This document shows, one piece after another, positions 54,126-61,965 of a DNA stretch of 64,000 bases (positions within the stretch are counted from its first letter, which is position 1; each line of letters opens with the position of its first letter). The position numbers and the translations under genes are program-made. Under the pieces are notes generated by a model. That model was not told the DNA's origin, did no database searches, and saw nothing but the letters and a program-made list of their open reading frames with translations. Location of the stretch: NCBI GenBank assembly GCA_031411655.1, contig JANOBM010000036.1, positions 62,001 to 126,000 of the forward strand, written 5' to 3'. The stretch is from UBA6163 sp031411655 (lineage in GTDB: Bacteria > Planctomycetota > Planctomycetia > Pirellulales > Pirellulaceae).

Positions 54126-55310
54126 GTGCTGCTGATGATCGCATCGATGGAGGGAGGCGGTAGTGAACGCCAAACCCTGCTTTTGCTCCGCCACTTATCG
54201 CGTGAGAGGTTCGCTCCCGAGCTTTTCGTGCTTCGACGAGGGGGCTCGTTATTCGATCAGATTCCCGGCGATGTCCCCGTGCACGTGTTCGACGACCTCA
54301 TGCCCAAGTTTCGAATCGGATGGCCAGGGCGTATTCATCGGGCTCAGGTTGCTGCCGTTGCGAGATTGTTGCGAGATCGTCACATCGATGTCGTTTACGA
54401 CCGAACGTTCCACATGACATTGATCGCCGGCCCTGCCGCCGAAGTGGTGGGTGTTCCTCGCGTTTCGACGATCGTGAGCCCACCGAGCTATGCCGTACCG
54501 CTCAACGCCGGTCGATTTCTTGCATTCAAAAGGCGGCAGCTGGCGAAGTCGTATGCTCGCGCGGCAGCCGTCATCGCAGTAAGCCGGCCTGCCGCAGCGG
54601 ATGCGCGCAAATACTATGGGTTGCGAGCGAGGGGTATCGTTTCCATTCCCAATCCAGTCGACAGTGCGGAATTAGATAGTGTCGTCGCATCAACCGTTGC
54701 GCCGTCGCGAGAAGCGGGATTCACTGTCGTATGTGTAGGGCGAATGACGCAAGAGAAGGGACATCAAGCGTTAATTGAATCGCTTGCCACCCTGAGGGAG
54801 TCGTTTCCCGATTTCCCGTTGCCGAAGGTTTGGATGATTGGTGATGGACCGCTCAGGTCTCAGTTGCAAGAGGTAACAGAGCGCTTGCAGTTAACCGAAA
54901 GCATCGATTTCATTGGTCACGTCCCTCAGCCAGCATCGTGGATTGCGGCTGCGGATGCTCTCGTATTGCCTTCTTACTTCGAAGGCTTTCCGAATGTCAT
55001 GTTGGAGGCGATGGCTTTAGGGACGCCAGTGATCGCGCGGGCCATTGACGTAGTGAGATCTTTAGGTCGAGTGGCAGACAATCGAGAAGATCGGGGAAAG
55101 GATTATGTCGCTACGTTTCGCACGGTAGGGGAACTTGCAAGAAAAATACGCCGGCTGAGGTTGGACCCGTCGGGAACGAGGTCGCGAATGGTGGCTGCCA
55201 GGAACTTGGCTCGACGAGCCCATGCGATTGACGCTATCGTGCCAATGATCGAGGCAAGTATAATCGGCGTTCTGCGTTATCCGTTACCCGGTAAAGACCT
55301 TAATGAGTAA
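54126..55310 (+). CDS. GT4-family glycosyltransferase
   Basis: About 394 residues from the GTG at 54126, which begins the first Rossmann strand (VLLMIASMEGGGSERQ, with the sugar-acceptor GGGSE loop). A TTG at 53997 would add 43 basic residues; ATGs at 54135 and 54147 are also possible. GT-B fold landmarks are VVCVGRMTQEKGHQALIESL, IGDGPLRSQL, IDFIGHVPQP and the nucleotide-sugar E-x7-E motif in PSYFEGFPNVMLEAMALGTP. It overlaps fcl by 8 bp, suggesting polysaccharide synthesis with GDP-sugars. Confidence 0.87.
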   Translation: MLLMIASMEGGGSERQTLLLLRHLSRERFAPELFVLRRGGSLFDQIPGDVPVHVFDDLMPKFRIGWPGRIHRAQVAAVARLLRDRHIDVVYDRTFHMTLIAGPAAEVVGVPRVSTIVSPPSYAVPLNAGRFLAFKRRQLAKSYARAAAVIAVSRPAAADARKYYGLRARGIVSIPNPVDSAELDSVVASTVAPSREAGFTVVCVGRMTQEKGHQALIESLATLRESFPDFPLPKVWMIGDGPLRSQLQEVTERLQLTESIDFIGHVPQPASWIAAADALVLPSYFEGFPNVMLEAMALGTPVIARAIDVVRSLGRVADNREDRGKDYVATFRTVGELARKIRRLRLDPSGTRSRMVAARNLARRAHAIDAIVPMIEASIIGVLRYPLPGKDLNE

Positions 55311-56256
55311 TACCATTCGTCGAATTTTTGTCGCTGGCCATCGCGGTATGGTAGGAGCTGCGGTTTGTCGCCGCTTATCGCGGGATCCAAATGTCGAACT
55401 GATCACCGCCTCGCGAATTGAATTGGACCTGACGGACCGGCGTTCGGTGGATGCTTTTTTCTCAAAGTCGAACATCGATGCAGTGATTTTTGCTGCGGCA
55501 CGCGTTGGTGGCATTGTCGCGAACAACACCTATCCGGTCGAGTTTCTTACTCAGAACGTAGCGATGGCGATTCATGCGATCCAGTCAGCCTATGAACATG
55601 ATGTATCGCGATTTTTGTTTTTAGGTAGCACCTGCGTTTACCCTCGAGATTGTCCGCAGCCGATCCGCGAAGAATCGCTTCTGACGGGGCCGCTGGAGCC
55701 GACGAACGAGGCTTATGCGATTGCAAAAATTGCTGGCGTAAAGTTGTGTCAGTACTTTCGGCGCCAGCATGGCGTTTATTACAGCAGTGCCATGCCGACG
55801 AATTTGTATGGTCCTGGGGATAACTATCACCCCGAAAACAGTCATGTGCTTCCTGGATTGATTCGGCGTTTTTATGAAGCGACCGAACGCGGAGATGTGA
55901 CGGTGCCCATTTGGGGAACTGGCCGTCCGCGTCGAGAGTTCTTGCACGTTGACGACTTGGCGGATGCATTGGTTCACCTGTTGGATGTCCCCGCTGCACC
56001 GGATTGGATCAATGTCGGCACGGGGCAAGATTTGACGATTCTCGAATTAGCAAAGTTAGTCGCTGAGGTCGTCGGATTTCAGGGTAAAATCTTGACCGAT
56101 CCATCGCGGCCCGATGGCACGCCGATCAAATGCACGGATGTTTCGAAGCTTTCTGCGACAGGGTGGAAAGCCAAAACGAATCTGGTAGATGGATTAAAAA
56201 GCACCTACCAATCATTTCTCCAGGAAACCGTCCGCGGCGAACGTCGTGCGGTCTGA
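55303..56256 (+). CDS. fcl: GDP-L-fucose synthase
   Basis: 317 residues. Extended SDR with NADP motif GHRGMVG (12-18), ARVGGIVANN, catalytic Ser109 in FLGSTCVYP and the Tyr138-x3-Lys142 pair in NEAYAIAKIAGVKLCQ. NLYGPGDNYHPENSHVLPGL is a signature of the fcl/WcaG family. It performs the 3,5-epimerisation and 4-reduction of GDP-4-keto-6-deoxymannose. Together with the preceding glycosyltransferase it suggests fucose-containing surface glycan synthesis; the gmd partner is not in the window. Confidence 0.93.
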   Translation: MSNTIRRIFVAGHRGMVGAAVCRRLSRDPNVELITASRIELDLTDRRSVDAFFSKSNIDAVIFAAARVGGIVANNTYPVEFLTQNVAMAIHAIQSAYEHDVSRFLFLGSTCVYPRDCPQPIREESLLTGPLEPTNEAYAIAKIAGVKLCQYFRRQHGVYYSSAMPTNLYGPGDNYHPENSHVLPGLIRRFYEATERGDVTVPIWGTGRPRREFLHVDDLADALVHLLDVPAAPDWINVGTGQDLTILELAKLVAEVVGFQGKILTDPSRPDGTPIKCTDVSKLSATGWKAKTNLVDGLKSTYQSFLQETVRGERRAV

Positions 56257-56474
56257 TGTTTGACCATTCCCTTCGTTTCAAAGTTTCCCCCTTCGCTTCA
56301 GAGTTTCAGCTGGGGTGAGACGCGGTCATTAGGCACCCGGATCGAAAAAACTTCTGAACCATACTCGCCAGAGCCTCGTACTGCCCGGTACATTGACTCG
56401 GTACATTGGTCCCGCCGAACCACTGTGGTTTTGAGTAGCGTTCCATTGCATACAACCCATGCGAGAGAGTATCC

Positions 56475-56960
56475 ATGCGTCGAATTTCTTTGAGCCTTCC
56501 CTTGATGATGTGCCTCGCAGTAGGGTGGCTTTGTGTGGGCTGTGCACCAGAAGCCGTCGAGCCGACACCCGTAAACAAGCCGCCGGTCGCAGCTGACGAC
56601 TTGGAGCATGTTCATGATGAAGCTCACGTCCATCCCGATACCTATGCTGGCGCAATCACTGCGTTGGAAGGGATTCGCGACGAGGTAAAGGAAGCCTTTG
56701 GCAAGGGAGAACCTGCAGCGGCAGATGAATCCGTTCATGAAATGGGGCATCTGTTGGAGGACTTAGGGAACCTCGCAAAGAAGGCGTCACTGAGCGAAGC
56801 GGACCAGATGTTGGTCAACGAGTCAGTAGAAAAACTCTTGGATGCGTTTGGTAAAATCGACGCTAAACTTCATGGAGGCGAGGGCAGTGATTACGATCAA
56901 GTCTCTGCCGATATCGATTCAGCTTTTGAGACGTTGAAGAAGTTTGTTGCCGCCAATTAA
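56475..56960 (+). CDS. Lipoprotein with a His-rich N-terminal segment
   Basis: 161 residues. A type II signal peptide ends in LCVGC with Cys23 as the lipidation site. A Pro-rich spacer is followed by EHVHDEAHVHP with His45, His47, His51 and His53, a likely metal-binding tract. The remaining helical domain (ITALEGIRDEVKEAFGKGEP...SVHEMGHLLEDLGNLAKKA...LLDAFGKIDAKL) looks like a four-helix bundle with further His residues, reminiscent of cytochrome c'-like or CpxP-like bundles without haem motifs. GAGAG lies 6 bp before the ATG. Family not recognised. Followed 37 bp later by another lipoprotein gene. Confidence 0.72.
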   Translation: MRRISLSLPLMMCLAVGWLCVGCAPEAVEPTPVNKPPVAADDLEHVHDEAHVHPDTYAGAITALEGIRDEVKEAFGKGEPAAADESVHEMGHLLEDLGNLAKKASLSEADQMLVNESVEKLLDAFGKIDAKLHGGEGSDYDQVSADIDSAFETLKKFVAAN

Positions 56961-56997
56961 GACCTTAATCGAGTGGTCAAAGATGGGGAACGAGCCA

Positions 56998-57567
56998 ATG
57001 TCGAAGCCGCAGTGGACGCTTGTGCTTGTTTTCGCCATCGCAGCCATCAGCGGTTGTGGTGTCGAGGTAGCGGAGGACCCCGCAACGTTGGCGGCCCGCG
57101 CCCGATTCACCCTGGCCCAGTCTCCGCCCTCACCGATGACGTTATCGCAGCTGAGTGAGGCAATCGGAAAGTCGAGCGATACGCCGACAGACACGTCGGT
57201 GCCGTTGCCGGCGTCTGAAACATCGGAGGCATCAACGCAACCGGTGGTTGTAATCGGGCGAGTGTATGCCGGCGAGCTTGAGCCGTGGGAACCGGGGATC
57301 GCTTCCTTCGTCCTTTCGGAGTTACCTGAGGATGGTCATGGCGAGGGACACGATGCGGACAATTGTCCGTTCTGTAAACGCCGGGCCGCGAAGGCACCTA
57401 CCGCGATCGTTCGATTTGTAGACGATAAAAACGATACGCTTAAGATCGATGTCCGACAATTGTTTGGGCTTGAGAAGAATCAAGCGGTGGTGGTTACTGG
57501 ACGAGCGACGCCCGGGGATTTCAACTCGATCGATCTGGTCGCCGACGGTATCCACGTTGGTAAGTGA
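56998..57567 (+). CDS. Lipoprotein with a predicted OB-like core and a CPFC motif
   Basis: 189 residues from the ATG at 56998, which has GGGGA 9 bp upstream; upstream in-frame starts overlap the previous gene. The lipobox ISGC gives Cys20. A Thr/Ser/Pro-rich linker leads to beta-strand-rich VVVIGRVYAGELEPWEPGIA and FVLSELPEDG, then GHGEGHDADNCPFCKRR, where His114, His118, Cys123 and Cys126 could bind a metal or form a redox pair. Strands IVRFVDDKNDTLKIDVRQLF and AVVVTGRATPG complete a likely OB-like barrel. Function unknown. Confidence 0.7.
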   Translation: MSKPQWTLVLVFAIAAISGCGVEVAEDPATLAARARFTLAQSPPSPMTLSQLSEAIGKSSDTPTDTSVPLPASETSEASTQPVVVIGRVYAGELEPWEPGIASFVLSELPEDGHGEGHDADNCPFCKRRAAKAPTAIVRFVDDKNDTLKIDVRQLFGLEKNQAVVVTGRATPGDFNSIDLVADGIHVGK

Positions 57568-57739
57568 GCTTTCTTGCGATGCCGAGTAGGCATTCTGAAA
57601 ACGCGGCGGGTACAATGTCGCAGTGGCCAAAATAGCCGCCACGGTGCCGGGGCGTTTATCCAGGCATCAATCATTCGTGCCAATCTAGTAATTCAGGTAG
57701 TTCTCAAAACTGCCCTCTCACCCACCAGGACGTTCCGTC

Positions 57740-58453
57740 ATGACTACGCAGAAGATCGATCTCAGTCGCAGAGAGATGTTGGTAATGTCGAGCGCCGCAG
57801 CCGTTGCTGCGGTGCTAACCAATCAAACGGCCGTCTACGCCGCCGATGCGACGTTGCCAGCGTTGCCATATGCCTTCGACGCACTTGAGCCCTACATCGA
57901 CGCTCAAACGATGGAGATTCACCATGACCGACACCACAAGACCTATATCGATAAGCTGAATGCAGCGATCGCCGACCAACCGGCTCTTAAGGCGATGACG
58001 CCAACCGAATTAGTCGCGGGACTTGAGAAGGTGCCCGAATCGATTCGAACAGCGGTTCGCAATCATGGTGGTGGCCATCTCAATCACAGCCTCTTTTGGC
58101 AGATGATGGCACCCGGTGGAGGAAAGCAAAACAAAGGCGCGATTGGCAAAGCAATCGACGAAGCGTTTGGTAGCTTTGATAAGTTTGCGACCGCGTTTGC
58201 CACTTCGGCGGCAGGACAGTTTGGAAGTGGCTGGGCCTGGTTGGTCGTCGACGGCGGTAAGCTTGCCGTCATGAGTACGCCGAACCAAGACAATCCCATC
58301 ACACAAGGCAAAACGCCACTTCTTGGCGTTGATGTATGGGAGCATGCCTATTACTTGAAGTATCAGAACAAGCGTCCTGACTACGTCACTGCCTGGTGGA
58401 ATGTCGTCAACTGGGAATTTGTGAATCAGCTTTACAAGAATGCAAAGGTCTAG
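57740..58453 (+). CDS. sodA: Tat-exported Mn-type superoxide dismutase
   Basis: 237 residues. The N-terminus DLSRREMLVMSSAAAVAAVL has the twin-arginine pattern S-R-R-x-x-L, so export of a folded metalloenzyme is predicted. Metal ligands: His61 (MEIHHDRHH), His116 (GGGHLNHSLFW), Asp198 and His202 (GVDVWEHAYYL). Gln183 in NQDNPI and the glycine-rich GGGH segment favour manganese over iron. AGGA lies 9 bp before the ATG. Preceded in the same direction by two lipoproteins, one with a His-rich tract and one with His/Cys pairs. Confidence 0.93.
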   Translation: MTTQKIDLSRREMLVMSSAAAVAAVLTNQTAVYAADATLPALPYAFDALEPYIDAQTMEIHHDRHHKTYIDKLNAAIADQPALKAMTPTELVAGLEKVPESIRTAVRNHGGGHLNHSLFWQMMAPGGGKQNKGAIGKAIDEAFGSFDKFATAFATSAAGQFGSGWAWLVVDGGKLAVMSTPNQDNPITQGKTPLLGVDVWEHAYYLKYQNKRPDYVTAWWNVVNWEFVNQLYKNAKV

Positions 58454-58458
58454 GCTCA

Positions 58459-59889
58459 CTAGGCCAAGATTTCGGAAATCACTCTCGCGGGCTCGACGCC
58501 CGTGAGGCGTTGATCGAGGCCCTGAACGCGATACGACAGTCGTATGTGATCGAGTCCAAGTAAGTGCAGAATGGTTGCATGAAGGTCTCGCACATGGACG
58601 GGATTGTGCGCGACGTTGAACCCCAATTCGTCGCTTTCGCCATACGTCACTCCGCGTTTCAGGCCGCCGCCGGCCAGCCACATGGAGAATGCGTTGGGAT
58701 GATGGTCTCGGCCGTTGCCGCCTTCACCCTGGGTCATCGGAGTTCTACCGAATTCGCCACCCCAAATGATGAGTGTCTCTTCAAGTAGGCCACGCGATTG
58801 AAGATCCTTGATCAATGCCGCGCAAGCCTTATCGGTATCAATGCAGTTTCGCTTCAGACCATTTACCAAGTCGCCATGCTGGTCCCACGCTTCATGATAG
58901 AGCTGAACAAAACGCACTCCTCGTTCGACGAGTCTTCGGGCAAGCAAGCAGTTATTTGCAAAAGACGATGCGTCTGGGGTCGCGCCATAGGCATCCAGGG
59001 TCGCCTGCGACTCAAGCCCTAGGTCCATTGCCTCTGGTGCCGTTGATTGCATTCGGAAGGCTAATTCGAAAGCATTGATACGCGTGGCAATTTCGGGATC
59101 TCCCACTTCCACCAGCCGGATGCGATTGAGTTGGTTGATGGCGTCAATCGATTCTCGCTGCAAACGAGAATCCACACCCTGCGGGTTATTCAAAAAGAGC
59201 ACCGGTTCACCACCGCCGCGAAACTGAACTCCCTGATAGACGCTCGGTAAGAAGCCACTGCCCCAGCACGAATTGCCACCGCTAGGGCCTTTCTGCCCGC
59301 TGCTAAAAACCACGAACCCAGGCAAGTCTTTCGAGTCGTTTCCCAATCCATACAACGTCCATGCGCCCATGCTCGGCTTGCCAAAAAGTTGACTTCCAGT
59401 GTTCATCATCAACTGAGCCGGCGCATGGTTAAAAGCTTCGGTGTGCATCGATTTGATGATCGTCAGCTCATCCGCGACGCTCGCCGTGTGGGGAAGCAGT
59501 TCGCTGATTTCCGCACCTGAATCACCATGCCGGGCGAATTTGAACTTGGGGCCAAGCAGCTTACTGTTTGGATTGATGAAGGCCGCTCGATAACCTTCAA
59601 GAAGTTTCGGCGGAGGAAGCGTTCCATCGAATTCCGCAAGTTTCGGCTTGTAGTCAAATGTCTCAAACTGGCTCGGCGCCCCAGCCATGAATAAAACAAT
59701 GACGTTTTTTACTTTCGCCGGGAAATGCGACGGTTTAGCAGCCATCGGGTCATTTTTCGCTTGATTTGCCGCGAAAACTGGCTGACCGACCATTTCCGAA
59801 AGCGCCACCGAACCGATTCCGATTCCACATTGACTAAGGAACCAACGACGAGCAATCGCGTCGGCAACGGGTAATGGCTGGCTATTCAT
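58459..59889 (-). CDS. DUF1501 family protein
   Basis: 476 residues from the ATG at 59889 (upstream ATG 59943 is possible). The N-terminus IARRWFLSQCGIGIGSVALS is a typical DUF1501 leader with twin Arg, then KNVIVLFMAGAPSQFETFDY. Later landmarks are LIIWGGEFGRTPMTQGEGGN, GRDHHPNAFSMWLAGGGLKR and the terminal VHVRDLHATILHLLGLDHIR. These belong to the sulfatase/alkaline-phosphatase-like superfamily. In planctomycetes DUF1501 genes usually sit beside a DUF1549/DUF1553 (PSD1-type) gene; none is adjacent here, only multihaem cytochromes on the opposite strand. Confidence 0.92.
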   Translation of the reverse strand: MNSQPLPVADAIARRWFLSQCGIGIGSVALSEMVGQPVFAANQAKNDPMAAKPSHFPAKVKNVIVLFMAGAPSQFETFDYKPKLAEFDGTLPPPKLLEGYRAAFINPNSKLLGPKFKFARHGDSGAEISELLPHTASVADELTIIKSMHTEAFNHAPAQLMMNTGSQLFGKPSMGAWTLYGLGNDSKDLPGFVVFSSGQKGPSGGNSCWGSGFLPSVYQGVQFRGGGEPVLFLNNPQGVDSRLQRESIDAINQLNRIRLVEVGDPEIATRINAFELAFRMQSTAPEAMDLGLESQATLDAYGATPDASSFANNCLLARRLVERGVRFVQLYHEAWDQHGDLVNGLKRNCIDTDKACAALIKDLQSRGLLEETLIIWGGEFGRTPMTQGEGGNGRDHHPNAFSMWLAGGGLKRGVTYGESDELGFNVAHNPVHVRDLHATILHLLGLDHIRLSYRVQGLDQRLTGVEPARVISEILA

Positions 59890-60192
59890 GCCGAATTCTG
59901 GTTGGTAGCGATGCGATGGTCTAGGAGCAACGATTGTAACCATCAGGGCGGTGTTCGCAATTCTGCGACGTCCAGGTGCCGTCGTAACCGGCTATCGAAG
60001 GAATTTCTTCAATCGCATTTTCAGGGCAGTCGATTCGAAACCTAAGTATGATAGGAACGAAATATCCAATTGGCGGGGTGAACAGAACGCAGATTATTCT
60101 GCCTGTGACGTTCATCTGCTTGGGAACTTCATGAGGGCTGCCGCCTCGTTTTTACTTGCTATGTAAATTGCTTAAATGTTGGTGACCCCCTC
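59890..60192. other. Divergent intergenic region between DUF1501 and cytochrome genes
   Basis: About 300 bp that should contain promoters for both genes. AT-rich tracts precede the cytochrome gene (near 60150-60178), but no convincing -35/-10 pair was fixed. A small dyad CAGA-TTAT-TCTG is at 60090-60101. No coding sequence. Confidence 0.4.
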
Positions 60193-61965
60193 ATGATCTC
60201 ACGACGCCTGAAATCCAACGTAGCTGCGTTGATCGGTTTCATGATTGGCGGGGCCTGCCAACTGCCCCCTGCGGTAGCACAACCCGTTTCGCTCCTTAGC
60301 GCCGGCGCTCAATCGACTGGTTTATCGGCGGCGACTCTCGATCGCTTGCATCAACCAATTTTGCGTTCAGACTTAAAGCTCTTGGGGGCACAATCTTGTG
60401 CGGCGGCCAGTTGTCACGGCGGCCCGCATCCCGGTGTCGCGCAGCCCTGGCTCAGTCGCGGCTCCGAGTATCCCTTGTGGTTCGAGAACGATCCTCATTC
60501 GCGATCTTGGAAGACGATTAGTAGCGATTCAAGCGTAGCGATGATGCAGCGTTTGAAAATCATGGATGGCAATGAAATTGTCGATCAGAAAGGTTTTGAT
60601 AATTGCCTCGCCTGTCATAACACAACCAAGCGATTTCATGAACCTCGTAGCACCGAGGAACGAAAAGAGGGAGTTGGCTGTGCAGGCTGTCACGGGCCCG
60701 AAGAACTTTGGAATGGTTCACACTACCAGACCGGTTTCGATGCGCTGGGTAGTACGGAGATCGGGTTCGTTGCCAATGGCGATCTGCTCACGCGGGCAAG
60801 AACCTGTGCCGCTTGCCACGTCGGAGACCAGGATCGTGACATGAATCACGATATCATCGCCGCAGGCCACCCCGCTCTTCGCTACGAGCTTGCGACTTTC
60901 CACGCATGGGAACCAAAGCATTGGCGAGATTCGGAAGCGGCCGATAAGCAATTCTATGAAGCACAACTGTGGCTCGCAGGGCAAATCGCAGCTGCCGATG
61001 CTTCGCTTTCGCTATTATCGGCGCGCTCGAGGGATCACCATACCGTGAGCGAATGGCCCGAACTCTCCGCCTACGATTGTTCATCGTGTCATCATTCCCT
61101 TGGTCTTCAGGATGCTCGAAGAACGCCTAGGGCCGATACGCGGCTCGCGATTGCACCGCTTTCTACATGGAATACCGCAGGCCTACTCTGGGTGCTTCAC
61201 TATCGAATCGAGCAGGTTCAAGCTACCCCGGAGGACTTACGATTAGTCGAGTCCCTTGAAGAAGTGAGACGCCTCATGGAAGCGGGCCCACGTCCCAATG
61301 CCGAGGATGTGTCAGCAGCTGTGGGCGAAGCAAGGCTCGCGATTGCCGCTTGGGTTGATGGATCGGCTGGGCGAAGCGAACGAAGTCGCTTCCGCAGCGA
61401 TCGGCTTGGTAGGGTCGCAGCATCGGCCGCTGGAAAAACAGGCTCGTTCGAAACTTGGGAGTCTGCTGTACAGCTCTATCTGGCGACGGTCGCCGCGCGG
61501 GAAAGTTGGCCGGGAGGGCCAAGCGGTCCGCTGAGGGACATCGGCGAGTCGCTTCGACAGGGCTTGGCCTACCCCGATTTAACCAGCAGCCCTGAATATG
61601 CGCTGCGCCAAAGAAAAGGTCCTGTAGCGACCCGTGCAGAAGTTCGACTGAAAACGTTAGAATTAGTTCGTTGGTTGGGGCCGGTTGTTAGCGACAACCA
61701 GCCGATGCCGACCGAAGGCGAGCGTTCGCCGGAACAAATCGAGCAGTCCGTCGAAGATTTGTTAAAAAATAATGCGAAGCTATTCGATTCGTCGCCGGGC
61801 GTTACAAAGCCGATCGTGCCCGCTGTTCCGCCAAAGGACAACGAGCCGATGCTGCAGCCCCCAGTCGTACCTCCGGTACCAGTACCACCTAAACCCAAGT
61901 TGACACCGGAAGAAATTCGCCGGCAGCTCAAAGCACTTCAAGACGACAATTCTTCGGATCAATAG
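60193..61965 (+). CDS. Pentahaem cytochrome c family protein (first paralogue)
   Basis: 590 residues with a signal peptide (cleavage near AQ30). Four canonical haem sites: C138LACH, C163AGCH, C205AACH and C296SSCH. A fifth candidate at C69-x4-C74-H75 (CAAASCH) has an unusual CX4CH spacing. Conserved context includes AAGHPALRYELATFHAWEPK and AYDCSSCHHSL. The C-terminal 280 residues are helical, then Pro-rich (VVPPVPVPPKP), without haem motifs. Cytochrome c554-like arrangement; extracytoplasmic electron transfer is likely. Stop and next start overlap by one base. Confidence 0.88.
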   Translation: MISRRLKSNVAALIGFMIGGACQLPPAVAQPVSLLSAGAQSTGLSAATLDRLHQPILRSDLKLLGAQSCAAASCHGGPHPGVAQPWLSRGSEYPLWFENDPHSRSWKTISSDSSVAMMQRLKIMDGNEIVDQKGFDNCLACHNTTKRFHEPRSTEERKEGVGCAGCHGPEELWNGSHYQTGFDALGSTEIGFVANGDLLTRARTCAACHVGDQDRDMNHDIIAAGHPALRYELATFHAWEPKHWRDSEAADKQFYEAQLWLAGQIAAADASLSLLSARSRDHHTVSEWPELSAYDCSSCHHSLGLQDARRTPRADTRLAIAPLSTWNTAGLLWVLHYRIEQVQATPEDLRLVESLEEVRRLMEAGPRPNAEDVSAAVGEARLAIAAWVDGSAGRSERSRFRSDRLGRVAASAAGKTGSFETWESAVQLYLATVAARESWPGGPSGPLRDIGESLRQGLAYPDLTSSPEYALRQRKGPVATRAEVRLKTLELVRWLGPVVSDNQPMPTEGERSPEQIEQSVEDLLKNNAKLFDSSPGVTKPIVPAVPPKDNEPMLQPPVVPPVPVPPKPKLTPEEIRRQLKALQDDNSSDQ

